Position numbers and translations under genes: made by a program. The notes under the pieces are model-generated. The model searched no databases. It was not told where the DNA came from and saw only the letters and a list, made by a program, of their open reading frames with translations. 64,000 nucleotides of DNA from CAZZDK01 sp964652235 (GTDB lineage: Bacteria; Pseudomonadota; Alphaproteobacteria; UBA9219). Of this stretch, positions 49,823 through 58,363 are shown in pieces; the first letter of the stretch is position 1; each line of letters opens with the position of its first letter. The stretch spans positions 39,883 through 103,882 of the forward strand of contig CAZZDK010000005.1 in assembly GCA_964652235.1 (NCBI GenBank), given 5' to 3'.

Positions 49823-51810
49823 GGCAGCGCCTCCTTAAGCCAGTCAGGTGTTTCTTGATCGTCGGGGGAGTGTTTGGGAGATGCGGGCGAACACTCCCCG
49901 CGACACTCCCCTGTGAAAGTCTCGTCGGGACAAGGACTTGGGGAATGTTGGGAGTGTGGGGAGTGTTTTTGGGCACCTTCCTCTTGCGCACGCGCGTGCC
50001 CGCGCACGTGTAAGGGGGAGGAAAAACACTCCCCACATTCCCCACACTCCCCAGCATTCTGATTTTGTTGACCGTTTTTGAGGGGAGTGTTTGGCGCCGA
50101 CACTCCCCCTTGAGTCCCAACACTCCCCGCTGCCTTGTGTTGATGGGAGTGTGGGGAGTGTTTTTCTGTGACCGTCGCGCCACAGTCGGGTTTCTCGCAC
50201 AGAACGAGAGCCCATCGCGCCGCCTGATGGCGAATGCCCAAAGCCTCGACCCGAACGGCGATGTGTCCCAAATCGAACATCCGGTCGCGCACGCGGCGCA
50301 GGGCTTTGCCGAGCCGGATCTTGCGCGAATGGTCGCCGCCTGCACCGAGCGGCAAGGCCGGTTCGCTGACGAGCGCGAGCTCGTATAGATCGCCGCTGCC
50401 AACCTCCGCCGTGCCGAACCTGTCCCACCAGAGTGAGACGAAACCGCGCCACATCGCGCCTTCGGCGTCCGAGGCTTCCATCATCTCGTCGATGTTGGCG
50501 AGGAAGCCGTCGATGGCCGCGACCTGTAAAATGCCACCCATGACGCGCGACCAGTTCTCGTAGCTGCCGATGATCTCGGGGTTGGCGGGACGTCCTGCCG
50601 CGATCCACGCTTGGCAGAGCGTCAGGCAGGCCGATACCAGACTTGCGCGGTTGGCGCGAACCCAGACCATGAGATCGGGATGCCGAAAGCCTTGGCGGCG
50701 CGCGGGTTTGTCGACATGGGCGTCGAGCCGGATGCGGATGAGGCGCCGCGACATCTCGTTCGAGAACTCAGGGTTGTTGCCCGTCGCGATCCAAACGCAG
50801 CGAATAGGAAGCCGCGTCATTTCCGAAACGCCGAGGATGCGGTCTTCCCAGAAAGGAGCCGTGAGTGCGGCGGCAAGCGCAGAAGAGTCCAGCGTGCGTC
50901 GCAGATTGTCGATAAGAACGAGCGCAGGGATTTGGCGAAGCTTGGCGGTGAGACGCTTGCGCCATTCCTCGTCCTCGCTGCCCTCGGTCATGACGCTCGC
51001 GCCGGAGCCCGTCAGGATAGTCGCGATGGCGTCGACCAGAAGCGTCGCGCCTGTGCCTGGCGTAGGCTTTTCGATCAGGTGCAGCGGCGTTGGCCCCTCG
51101 ATCATGGTGCGGACGAAGCCGAGTAGCAGCAAGGCCACAGCGTGTGCCCGTTCAGCCTCGCTGACGAACGGAAAATCCCCCATCAGATCGTCGAGGATCA
51201 GCGTGCGCGCTGCGGCAATTTCTTCTTTCGTAGGACAACGCGGCACAGGCGGAACGGTGAAGCCCGATAACGGGTGGTAAAGCAACCGCGCGTCCGGATG
51301 ATAACCGGCGTCGGTGATCAATTCGCCGTTGCGTCCGAACACGGGCGCGGTCACAACGCCTGCCAAGACGGGTAAAACGGGATCGGGCGTTGCGAGCAAC
51401 GCCTTGACCAGAGATGATGGCGGATGGGCAGGAACAAGCTGGTTGTTGGCGGAGAGCTTGCGCCAGTCGGCGATTTTGGCCAGCATATAGCGCAACCGCT
51501 CGTCCGTAAGGCCGCGCACCATGGGCAACCCGTCGTCGTCCGGCACGACCCAAGACGGCACGCTGCCCACGCGATAGAGCCAAGGCGAAAGGTTGGAGTT
51601 GTGAAGCAACAGCCACGTCTGCCGCGCGGCGCGGTCAAGGTTGCCTTCGTCCGTGCGATGCAAAGGCAGCGGGCTTTCCGGATCCGCAAAACCTATTGGC
51701 AACCCGCGTCTGGTCGCGTTGTCGGCTTTGGGCGCCAGCAACGATGTCCGCTCGTGCGTCCGTGCCGCTTGAAGGCAACGCTTGATGCCATCCGAGCCCT
51801 CGCGTCGCAA
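49819..51810 (-). CDS. Phage primase-associated helicase domain (C-terminal part of split primase-helicase)
   Basis: A 663-aa protein from TTG 51810. The ATPase part carries LHLIEKPTPGTGATLLVDAI (Walker A-like), LVLIDNLRRTLDSSALAAAL (Walker B-like) and IRCVWIATGNNPEFSNEMSR (sensor). It is a DUF3854/primase-2-like helicase. The C-terminal ~110 residues are low-complexity with CGECGECF and KHSPHSQHSP, coded by iteron-like DNA. Its first residues match the continuation of the TOPRIM gene (see findings). Confidence 0.75.
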   Translation of the reverse strand: MRREGSDGIKRCLQAARTHERTSLLAPKADNATRRGLPIGFADPESPLPLHRTDEGNLDRAARQTWLLLHNSNLSPWLYRVGSVPSWVVPDDDGLPMVRGLTDERLRYMLAKIADWRKLSANNQLVPAHPPSSLVKALLATPDPVLPVLAGVVTAPVFGRNGELITDAGYHPDARLLYHPLSGFTVPPVPRCPTKEEIAAARTLILDDLMGDFPFVSEAERAHAVALLLLGFVRTMIEGPTPLHLIEKPTPGTGATLLVDAIATILTGSGASVMTEGSEDEEWRKRLTAKLRQIPALVLIDNLRRTLDSSALAAALTAPFWEDRILGVSEMTRLPIRCVWIATGNNPEFSNEMSRRLIRIRLDAHVDKPARRQGFRHPDLMVWVRANRASLVSACLTLCQAWIAAGRPANPEIIGSYENWSRVMGGILQVAAIDGFLANIDEMMEASDAEGAMWRGFVSLWWDRFGTAEVGSGDLYELALVSEPALPLGAGGDHSRKIRLGKALRRVRDRMFDLGHIAVRVEALGIRHQAARWALVLCEKPDCGATVTEKHSPHSHQHKAAGSVGTQGGVSAPNTPLKNGQQNQNAGECGECGECFSSPLHVRGHARAQEEGAQKHSPHSQHSPSPCPDETFTGECRGECSPASPKHSPDDQETPDWLKEALP
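49864..50165. repeat. Iteron-like array of GGGGAGTGT/ACACTCCCC
   Basis: About 14 near-identical 9-bp units (GGGGAGTGT, with GGGAGTGT and GGGGAATGT variants) lie in both orientations over ~300 bp inside the helicase gene. A GC palindrome-rich stretch (about 49987-50011) splits the array. It is a candidate phage origin or partition site, comparable to the lambda origin inside O. Confidence 0.6.
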
Positions 51811-52793
51811 AGGTCGTTAAAATCCTCACCTTCCTTGTCCGGCACGGCAACGGCGCATTCGCGGCCTTCGGCCAGAAGCCTGTCCGCCAACGCCTCTGCC
51901 GCTCGTTGTCCTGCGCCGGACGCATCGTTGTCGGCGAAAATGACGATGCGCTTGGCTTCGAGCGGCAGACAAACCTGTTCCAGACCTGGCGCGGAAAGAG
52001 CTGCCCAGACAGGCAGCTCGGGGCGCGCCGTCATAACGGCAAGGCCAGTTTCAATTCCCTCGCTAAGCCCCAGAATGCCTTTATCTCCGATGGGCGCCAG
52101 TCGAACCGCGCCGCCCGCCGTGCGCCCCAGCATTTTCTTCGCCTTGGAAACGTCCGCCTTGCCGGAGCCGTCGGGTTTCAGATAGGTGCGATGCAACGCC
52201 TGTTGTTTGCCGTCCGCATCGCGCACGATGGCGACCATGGCGGGATAGCCGGTCTTGGTATCCCAATGCGCAAGGTCGGGGTGAAAGAGAAGATCGGGCG
52301 TTGCAGGGCAGCTCAGCCCTCGCGATTCAAAATAGGTCTCAATGAGCGTGTCGTGGATTGATTGCGTTCGGGACAGAATAATATCGATCTCGCGCGCGCT
52401 GTCTTTTTCGGGCTTCGAGACGGACGCGGGCATCTGTTTTTGCGGCGCGGCCTGCGACCAGCCGACAAGCTCGGCGGCGTAGGCGAACAGTTCTCGCCCC
52501 GTGAGACCTGTCGCCTGTTCAAGGGCGCTGAGCGGCCCGCCGCCTTTCTGGTTGCCGTCGAAGTCTTTCCAATCGCCCGCGTGTTCGCCTTTAAGCGTGA
52601 TGACACAGGAGCCGATTTTGCGCGGGGCGTCGCCGCGAATGTTGGCAAGCCGCCATTCGTCCTCTTTGCGCATGCCGTTAGGAAACAACTGCGGCACCCA
52701 GCTTTCTGCCCGTTCGCGCAGCCGTTCGGCTATGGCGTCCAGATCGTAACGAACCGTCGGCGTTGGCGGTAAAACGTCGTTCAGGTCAATCAA
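51693..52793 (-). CDS. TOPRIM-domain DNA primase (N-terminal part of split primase-helicase)
   Basis: A 366-aa protein. The N-terminal zinc-binding-like part (GSCVITLKGEHAGDWKDFDG) leads to a TOPRIM domain: LGLSEGIETGLAV with Glu245 and VIFADNDASG with Asp288 and Asp290. The frame is intact up to EGEDFNDL at about residue 327, after which the sequence loses similarity to primases. It makes RNA primers for phage replication. It overlaps the helicase gene by 118 bp. Confidence 0.85.
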   Translation of the reverse strand: MIDLNDVLPPTPTVRYDLDAIAERLRERAESWVPQLFPNGMRKEDEWRLANIRGDAPRKIGSCVITLKGEHAGDWKDFDGNQKGGGPLSALEQATGLTGRELFAYAAELVGWSQAAPQKQMPASVSKPEKDSAREIDIILSRTQSIHDTLIETYFESRGLSCPATPDLLFHPDLAHWDTKTGYPAMVAIVRDADGKQQALHRTYLKPDGSGKADVSKAKKMLGRTAGGAVRLAPIGDKGILGLSEGIETGLAVMTARPELPVWAALSAPGLEQVCLPLEAKRIVIFADNDASGAGQRAAEALADRLLAEGRECAVAVPDKEGEDFNDLCDARARMASSVAFKRHGRTSGHRCWRPKPTTRPDAGCQ

Positions 52794-54075
52794 GGATCAC
52801 CAAGCCTTTCTCGGCTCGCGTGATCGCCGTATAGAGCCAGCGGGCGCGGATTTCCGGTTTACGGTGTCCGAACTTGTCGTCGAACACGATCACGTTTTCC
52901 CATTGCGAGCCTTGGGATTTGTGGCAGGTGATGGCGTAGCCCCAGACGGTCTCGATAAGGTTTTTGATCTCGCGCCAATCGCGGTTCGAGCGTTGCGGGT
53001 CGTAATGGACGTGATCGTCGAAATGCCCTTTGTAAAAACGCTGTCGTCCCGGAAGCTGCTGTCCGTCTTCCGTTCTGGCCTCCGCGCTGAAGCGATAGGC
53101 GTCCTCGTCGCGGATATCGGAAAGTTCGAGGAACATGCCGTTGACGATGCCGAGATCGTGTCGGTTCTTAAGGCAGATGATCTTTTCTCCGCGACCTGTC
53201 GGATAGGCCTCCTCAAAACCCGCCGCCCGTTTCATGCCACTGTTAAGACGGATGCGCGTCGCGTTCAGGCCGCAAAGGACTTGCCCACCGTTCAGCATTT
53301 GATCAAACGTCACGTCGCGCTGCGGCATCTTCCATACGAAATCATCGTACTGGCCGAAGGGGATGGCGATGTTCTGCCGCGCCATGGTGGCGAGGCGGAT
53401 GATGGCACTTTCTTCCGCCTGTCGGTGAATCTCCGTCAGCATCACGTCTGGCACCGTATCCGTGAACGCCCCTTCGCCTTTGATCGGCGGCAACTGACCG
53501 GGATCACCCAAAACAAGGATCGGCGTGCCGAAAGCGAGCAGATCGTTCGCCATTTCCTCGCCGACCATCGAGACTTCGTCGAGCACCAGAAGATCGGCGT
53601 CGCGCACAAGGGACTGTTCGTTCAAAACGAAGCGTGGCGTGTGGATGTCCATAAGCCGCAGCTCAAGACGCTTGATCTGCGTCAGGGCGAAGGTGCGCTC
53701 GGCTGGCCCCATCTGGCCGACTCTCGCGACAAGATCGGCTAGCTCCTTCTCGACGCGCTCGATCTCCTGCGGCGTCGCTTCCGACACGCGGTAGATCAAA
53801 CTGTGGATCGTCGAAGCTGGCGTTCCCTTGCGCGTCATGACGAGAGCGGCCTTGCCGGTGAACGCGCCGTAAAGAACGCCGCCGTCGCAGAAGTTCTGTT
53901 TGTCCAGCGTATCCAGCCCAAGCTCTTCGACGACATGGCGGACGATGGTGGTCTTGCCCGTGCCCGCGTAGCCGAACAGGCGGAAAACTTGCTGCTCTTT
54001 CGTGCGGCTTGTGAACCATTCGCTGATCTTGCGGATCGCCTCGGCTTGGCACGGCGACGGCATAAACGCGCTCAT
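52786..54075 (-). CDS. RecD/Dda-like SF1 helicase
   Basis: The product is 429 aa from the ATG at 54075 (AAGGAGG Shine-Dalgarno). Walker A is FGYAGTGKTT (34-43), Walker B is LLVLDEVSMVGE, motif III is LVLGDPGQLPPI. The C-terminal UvrD-like part has YAITCHKSQGSQWENVIVFD and LYTAITRAEKGLVIL. It unwinds DNA 5' to 3'. It overlaps the nuclease gene by ATGA. Confidence 0.9.
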   Translation of the reverse strand: MSAFMPSPCQAEAIRKISEWFTSRTKEQQVFRLFGYAGTGKTTIVRHVVEELGLDTLDKQNFCDGGVLYGAFTGKAALVMTRKGTPASTIHSLIYRVSEATPQEIERVEKELADLVARVGQMGPAERTFALTQIKRLELRLMDIHTPRFVLNEQSLVRDADLLVLDEVSMVGEEMANDLLAFGTPILVLGDPGQLPPIKGEGAFTDTVPDVMLTEIHRQAEESAIIRLATMARQNIAIPFGQYDDFVWKMPQRDVTFDQMLNGGQVLCGLNATRIRLNSGMKRAAGFEEAYPTGRGEKIICLKNRHDLGIVNGMFLELSDIRDEDAYRFSAEARTEDGQQLPGRQRFYKGHFDDHVHYDPQRSNRDWREIKNLIETVWGYAITCHKSQGSQWENVIVFDDKFGHRKPEIRARWLYTAITRAEKGLVILD

Positions 54076-54833
54076 GCGGCCTCCTTCCAGCAGCGCTCGG
54101 CATAGGGACACATCCGGCAGAGATAAAAATCGGAGGCGGCTGCGATACGTGGCAAAAGCTCGCCGCATTCAGCGGCACGGATGACGGAAACGGCCTTGTC
54201 CGAAAGCACCTGCGCTTCGGCGGGATCGAAGGGGACGACTTCGTGATAGAGTTCTTCCGTATCCTTGTTCAGCGCGGTGAAAAGCGTGACGGCCAATTCC
54301 ATATAGGCCATGTAAAGCTGCACCTGCCCGAAATAGACGGGCTTGGAAACTTGCAGACCGTGTTTAACGAGATCGTTCCAGGACTTGGCGTTGAGCGCCT
54401 TGTGTTCCCACAGCGCGGGCCATGCGATCCCGACCTCCGGCCCCGCGACGATCACGCCGTCGATATGGCCTGCGAGTTTTCCGTTTGCCGTACTGAAACC
54501 AAATTGCGAGCCGTCGCGCTTATTCACGCGGAGGTCGAACCCCGCAAGCCGCAGCCAAGCGACCGACAAATCCTCGAACTTATGCCCTGCATCGAACACG
54601 CGCAGGATGCGCCCATCGAAATCCTTCCCTTCGTCCATGGGCGTGTGAAGATATTCGTAAACGAGCCGTCTTGCGCAAGGCTCGCCGACGCGGCTGCCGC
54701 CCAGATACGCGCGTGGCTTCTGCTTCTTGTTGCGAGCGACCATCGCATCGTCGATCCGCGCGTTGATCTTGTCGGCAACCGTTGCCTCTCGTCCGTAAAC
54801 CCATGCCGAGCCGTGATTGAAATCTATCGCCAT
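54072..54833 (-). CDS. PD-(D/E)XK nuclease (RecB/Cas4-like)
   Basis: A 253-aa protein. SRVGEPCARRLVYEYLH opens the fold, GHIDGVIVAGPEVG supplies the metal-binding Asp, and ALWEHKALNAKSW the Glu-x-Lys. The C-terminal Cys (LCRMCPYAERC) with Cys near the N-terminus could bind an Fe-S cluster, as in Cas4 and AddB. It would process DNA ends beside the helicase. Confidence 0.85.
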   Translation of the reverse strand: MAIDFNHGSAWVYGREATVADKINARIDDAMVARNKKQKPRAYLGGSRVGEPCARRLVYEYLHTPMDEGKDFDGRILRVFDAGHKFEDLSVAWLRLAGFDLRVNKRDGSQFGFSTANGKLAGHIDGVIVAGPEVGIAWPALWEHKALNAKSWNDLVKHGLQVSKPVYFGQVQLYMAYMELAVTLFTALNKDTEELYHEVVPFDPAEAQVLSDKAVSVIRAAECGELLPRIAAASDFYLCRMCPYAERCWKEAA

Positions 54834-54842
54834 CGTCGTTCC

Positions 54843-55211
54843 TTAAAAAGGGATCTCGTCGTTGCAGCCGTCTTTGGCCGCGACCTGCTTACGCATCGAC
54901 TCCTGAAAGCCGTCGACGCAGGCTTCGATGACCTGATCGATCTCCTGTGCGCTGCGGTTCTGGAAGGCGGGCATCAGCCCCAGTTCCTTCAGCGCTTCGG
55001 CGAAGAAGCGGCGGGCTTCTTTGATCGCCTGCGTTTCCATGTCCGTTTTGTCGATCATTCCGTTGTTCCTACTTGCATGGACGAACCCCGCGTCCTGACA
55101 TTGTTTCGAACAGAAGCGATATTGTGCTTCCGGCTTTTGCGGATGGAGGTAACCGAACCCCCGTTGCTGCCGCCCGCACACGGCGCAAAGATCTAACCGC
55201 CCAGAAACCAA
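54843..55211 (-). CDS. DUF6511-like protein with Cys-x2-Cys zinc sites
   Basis: The product is 122 aa from TTG 55211 (start uncertain; further upstream is the shadow of the 55193 gene). LCAVCGRQQRGFGYLHPQKP, then RFCSKQCQDAGFVHASRNNG, gives two CxxC pairs for a zinc finger. A helical C-terminus ends in NDEIPF. The family is found in the replication region of alphaproteobacterial phages; function is unknown. Confidence 0.65.
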   Translation of the reverse strand: MVSGRLDLCAVCGRQQRGFGYLHPQKPEAQYRFCSKQCQDAGFVHASRNNGMIDKTDMETQAIKEARRFFAEALKELGLMPAFQNRSAQEIDQVIEACVDGFQESMRKQVAAKDGCNDEIPF

Positions 55212-55420
55212 CTCAAATCTTGAGAAGCGTCTGGTTCTTCCTTCAGCCTTTCCGACCCCAGAACCACAAAGCGGGAGATCGCATTGCTCGCCATCGCCTC
55301 GAGATCCGCCATGGTGAGGGACGCGATGGGTCTGTGAAGACCGCCGCGTCCCTCGAGCCACGCCCCCATGGCCTTGGCCGCTTCTTGTGTGACGTGCTTT
55401 TGCCATTGGTCGGAATTCAT
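55193..55420 (-). CDS. Small hypothetical phage protein
   Basis: A 75-aa protein. MNSDQWQKHVTQEAAKAMGA and LHRPIASLTMADLEAMASNA are helical, ending in LSWFLGG. It overlaps the next gene by 19 bp and follows the ssDNA-binding candidate by 4 bp. It is not recognised, but it is found in a dense operon. Confidence 0.6.
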   Translation of the reverse strand: MNSDQWQKHVTQEAAKAMGAWLEGRGGLHRPIASLTMADLEAMASNAISRFVVLGSERLKEEPDASQDLSWFLGG

Positions 55421-55424
55421 ACAG

Positions 55425-56102
55425 TTACCCGTTGAGCCAAGCGGGGCCTTGCGTCGCGGCTGGTGCCGCAGATGTGGGAGCGGCCTGTTGCTGCGGCTGA
55501 CTCCATGCGGGGGCTACGGCTGCCGTCGGCGCACCTGTCGGTTTCCGGCGCAGCGTGCTGGGCACTGCCGGAACGTCCTGTCCGTCCATGACCTTCTTCC
55601 ATTCCGGCTCGGTCGGCAGGATCACGCGATCCAGCTTGTTGCTGTCGCCGTAACGTAAGTCGCTCGACAGCTCGATCCTGATCTTGGCGACGAACGTGAT
55701 GCCGTTCAGGTCGGCGAAGCCGCGCAGAATCCGTTTGGCCTTCGTCACCTCGCTCATATCCTCTGGATTGAGGCCGAGCGCGCTGTCGATCATGGCGCGG
55801 ATCGTGCTCTTGGTGATCTTCCAACCGATGGACACGCCTTTCTCGTCCACCTTGCCGCCGGAGACCGTCAGCATCTGCCAGAACTTGCGCCGCGCATGAG
55901 GGCCTTCGGCGACCGTGAACTCGCAATCCAGCATCAACACGTCGCTGCCAGGACTGCTCGAAGCCTTCAAAAGCTCCTTGTCGATTTCGCTTTCGCCGTT
56001 CGTGCCGCCCTTGCGGATGGTCAAACAGACTTTGGCGAAGGTGCCGTCGGGAATAATCTCGCCGCTCTTTTGCGGCTCGGCGTCGTTCATATCGAAACTC
56101 AT
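55425..56102 (-). CDS. Phage ssDNA-binding protein candidate (DUF669-like)
   Basis: The product is 225 aa from the ATG at 56102 (AAAGGATAAG Shine-Dalgarno). SGEIIPDGTFAKVCLTIRKG, then LMLDCEFTVAEGPHARRKFW with GVSIGWKITKSTIRAMIDSA, and a Pro/Gln/Ala-rich tail ending in GPAWLNG. OB-like body plus disordered C-tail fits a single-strand binding protein that works with the Sak4-like ATPase encoded next to it. The family name is tentative. Confidence 0.6.
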   Translation of the reverse strand: MSFDMNDAEPQKSGEIIPDGTFAKVCLTIRKGGTNGESEIDKELLKASSSPGSDVLMLDCEFTVAEGPHARRKFWQMLTVSGGKVDEKGVSIGWKITKSTIRAMIDSALGLNPEDMSEVTKAKRILRGFADLNGITFVAKIRIELSSDLRYGDSNKLDRVILPTEPEWKKVMDGQDVPAVPSTLRRKPTGAPTAAVAPAWSQPQQQAAPTSAAPAATQGPAWLNG

Positions 56103-56106
56103 GGTC

Positions 56107-56943
56107 TTATCCTTTCTTGTGTTGCAGGTTGATTTTGGAGAGAAGCGCGCCCAAATCGGGGCTTTCGGTAATCTCAAGGCGACCGCTGCGATCCTTGGCG
56201 GGCAACGCCCACGGATTGCCGGAACGGCAGACAAAACGCCGTTCGGCGCCTGATGTCGGATTGTGCCGCCAGCCGTTTTCTTCGCGGTCGAACAAGGACA
56301 GCGTCATCACCTGATCGACGATGCCGGGAAGCTCGCGTCCGACCTTGCCGCCGTCCATCTGCGGCTGCCATGTCGTGCGGTTCATATCGTCCGTAAGGGA
56401 TTCCAGAATGCCGACAAAGATCACCGTCTTGCCAGGCGCATGTTGCAGATGCTTGAGAAGGCCGATCACCTCGCGTGCTAATAGACCGTAAGCACCTCTG
56501 GTGTCAGGCTTGCCGGTCTTTTCCGAAATGGCCTCGGGCCGCGTTTTGGCCCACGCCATGGCTTGACGCGTCAGGTCGGTGATGCTGTCGACAAAGACAA
56601 ACCGCTTTCCGGACAACAGCGTCAGAAGATCGGGATACATCGCGGCGACATGCTCGTAATGCCCCTGCGAAAAGAAGCCGCTGGCATCCGCCGCCGGATT
56701 GACGCCGCCGATCAGACAGGCGATGTCGAGCGCATCGGGAAAAGTGCGAACCGGAATGCTGTCGCCCGGCCAGCCCTGCAGCGATTTCATGCCCGCTTCA
56801 AGATCGATGACGACCGTTTCCTTCGGCGGAAGCGTTCTCGCCAAGGATGTTTTGCCGACCCCGCTTGGGCCGAAGATGGCAACGGTTGTTTTTTGATTGG
56901 CTTCGGAAAGGCGTTCGTCCGCCGTGACAATGCGCAAGGCCAT
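56107..56943 (-). CDS. Sak4-like RecA-type ATPase
   Basis: The product is 278 aa from the ATG at 56943 (GTG 56946 also possible). Walker A is VAIFGPSGVGKTSLA (22-36), Walker B is RFVFVDSITDLTRQA. VIDLEAGMKSLQGW and TVIFVGILESLTDDMNRTTW fit phage single-strand annealing/RecA-like Sak4 proteins. It acts in recombination with the neighbouring ssDNA-binding candidate. Confidence 0.8.
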   Translation of the reverse strand: MALRIVTADERLSEANQKTTVAIFGPSGVGKTSLARTLPPKETVVIDLEAGMKSLQGWPGDSIPVRTFPDALDIACLIGGVNPAADASGFFSQGHYEHVAAMYPDLLTLLSGKRFVFVDSITDLTRQAMAWAKTRPEAISEKTGKPDTRGAYGLLAREVIGLLKHLQHAPGKTVIFVGILESLTDDMNRTTWQPQMDGGKVGRELPGIVDQVMTLSLFDREENGWRHNPTSGAERRFVCRSGNPWALPAKDRSGRLEITESPDLGALLSKINLQHKKG

Positions 56944-57434
56944 CACACATCCTCCTCTGGTAAATCTTCGATCTTGAAGGTGGGCTTGCCGTGCTCGACG
57001 GTGCGAGCGGGCTCAAACAACTTTCGGATCGCCTCAGGCCAAGCGCCGTAGGCCGTTTCCGAAACCTTGTACTCGGTCGTGACGTATTGTTCGGGGTCCT
57101 CGCGCCATTGCTCGACGATGGTTCTGATAGCGCCCGCGAGTTTTGTGCGATCCCATTTGACGCGCTTGGGCAAATCCATCACGACGACAAACCGTCCATC
57201 CGTGACGCGCACCGTGCCCGTGTCCTTGCCGCTGGCCCTGCGAAGCTCCGAGGCCTTTTGGCCGTATTTGAGATCAAGCCCGCTACGCAGCTTGTTCTCG
57301 ATGGCCGCCAGATGCGCCTTGGCATCGGCAAGATCGCCAGACAAAAGAGCCAGTTCCTCGACCGCCAGCGTTGCGATCTTTCCGGGTGGCATGTCTCGCA
57401 ATTGGTTTATCGTAATCCTGTTCGGGATGTTCAT
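56943..57434 (-). CDS. Phage early protein of unknown function
   Basis: The product is 163 aa from the ATG at 57434 (GGAGGAAGAG Shine-Dalgarno). Coiled N-terminal half with ELALLSGDLADAKAHLAAIE, then RFVVVMDLPKRVKWDRTKLA. Similar proteins are common before Sak4 in alphaproteobacterial phages. It is probably a recombination accessory factor, but this is from context only. Confidence 0.65.
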   Translation of the reverse strand: MNIPNRITINQLRDMPPGKIATLAVEELALLSGDLADAKAHLAAIENKLRSGLDLKYGQKASELRRASGKDTGTVRVTDGRFVVVMDLPKRVKWDRTKLAGAIRTIVEQWREDPEQYVTTEYKVSETAYGAWPEAIRKLFEPARTVEHGKPTFKIEDLPEEDV

Positions 57435-57448
57435 CTCTTCCTCCGTTG

Positions 57449-58279
57449 TTAAGCCGTCGTACAAACCGTTTCCCGCAATGCGCGGTCGCTCCATGTCGTC
57501 CCCATAAAGGTGGGGCCGGGTCCTGACGCCTCGGACGGAGCGCGAGGCCGCGTTATTTCCCTTGCAGGTCTTGTATTCGCGCGGGAACCCGGTCCCGAGG
57601 CGACCGCCGCCACAGGGCTTTGCCTGCGGACAGGCGCGAGGGCCTCTGCTTTTCCTGATACCGGGGCGTTTCCCGAAACGTTGCGCGGAGAAGCGGAAAA
57701 AACGTCGAGACCGTTGGCAGCGAAAGCGTCCCGAAGGGCCGCAACGGCTCGGCGCAACGTCGAACGGGCGCAACCGCGCCGCCCTGCGAGTCCTCTCGGC
57801 TCATCCATCAGTTCTTCGGCGGTCCGGCGCAGGGAAGACGGCAGTTTGCCGAGCGTCTTTTCGACGTCGAGGCGCAGTTCCATCGCTTCAGTCCGGCTCA
57901 TGCCGAGACGCTCCATTGCCGCGAGACAAGCGTCCGCGTCGATCGTTTCGACGAGCGTCAGCGCTTCTTCGTTTGCGTCCGCGTTTCCGATTTCGAGAGA
58001 GAACGTCAGCGAGGCCTGTTTTCGTTCGGCCACAAGGCGCCGGAAAGATTCCTGCTGCGCCTGCCGCAGCACCATGGCCACGAAGGCGCCGAGAGGGGAA
58101 CGGTCCGGGTCGAAACGCCGCACTTTTCGGCACAAGACAAGAAGAAAATCCTGCGTCAGGTCGTCGACATGGTCTCCGGCAAGATTCAGCCTGCGGGCCA
58201 GGTCGCGGGCTTTGGCTCTTGCCCGGGCGAGAACGAAGGGGTCGGAAAGAAGAGATACAGAAGAATAATCGTTGGACAT
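57449..58279 (-). CDS. Sigma-70-like protein (ECF-type region 2)
   Basis: A 276-aa protein. LNLAGDHVDDLTQDFLLVLC and RFDPDRSPLGAFVAMVLRQA resemble sigma region 2 (helices for -10 recognition). A region-4-like HTH is ARSTLRRAVAALRDAFAANG at about 170-195. The last 70 residues are Pro/Arg/Ala-rich and disordered. It might be a phage sigma factor that switches on middle or late genes; the long tail is unusual. It follows the two unknown genes of the SOS operon. Confidence 0.65.
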   Translation of the reverse strand: MSNDYSSVSLLSDPFVLARARAKARDLARRLNLAGDHVDDLTQDFLLVLCRKVRRFDPDRSPLGAFVAMVLRQAQQESFRRLVAERKQASLTFSLEIGNADANEEALTLVETIDADACLAAMERLGMSRTEAMELRLDVEKTLGKLPSSLRRTAEELMDEPRGLAGRRGCARSTLRRAVAALRDAFAANGLDVFSASPRNVSGNAPVSGKAEALAPVRRQSPVAAVASGPGSRANTRPAREITRPRAPSEASGPGPTFMGTTWSDRALRETVCTTA

Positions 58280-58363
58280 TTCGAGGCTCCGTTTTTGTAA
58301 CGTCGCCCCGAGGGTCCGCTTTTGCGCCGTGTCATTGGTGGCAATGACGTGTCAGCAAGCGTG

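Noticed and set aside
57510..58347. Two long plus-strand ORFs opposite the sigma-like gene
   Set aside because: Arg/Ser/Ala-rich antisense frames with no RBS or motif, produced by high GC.
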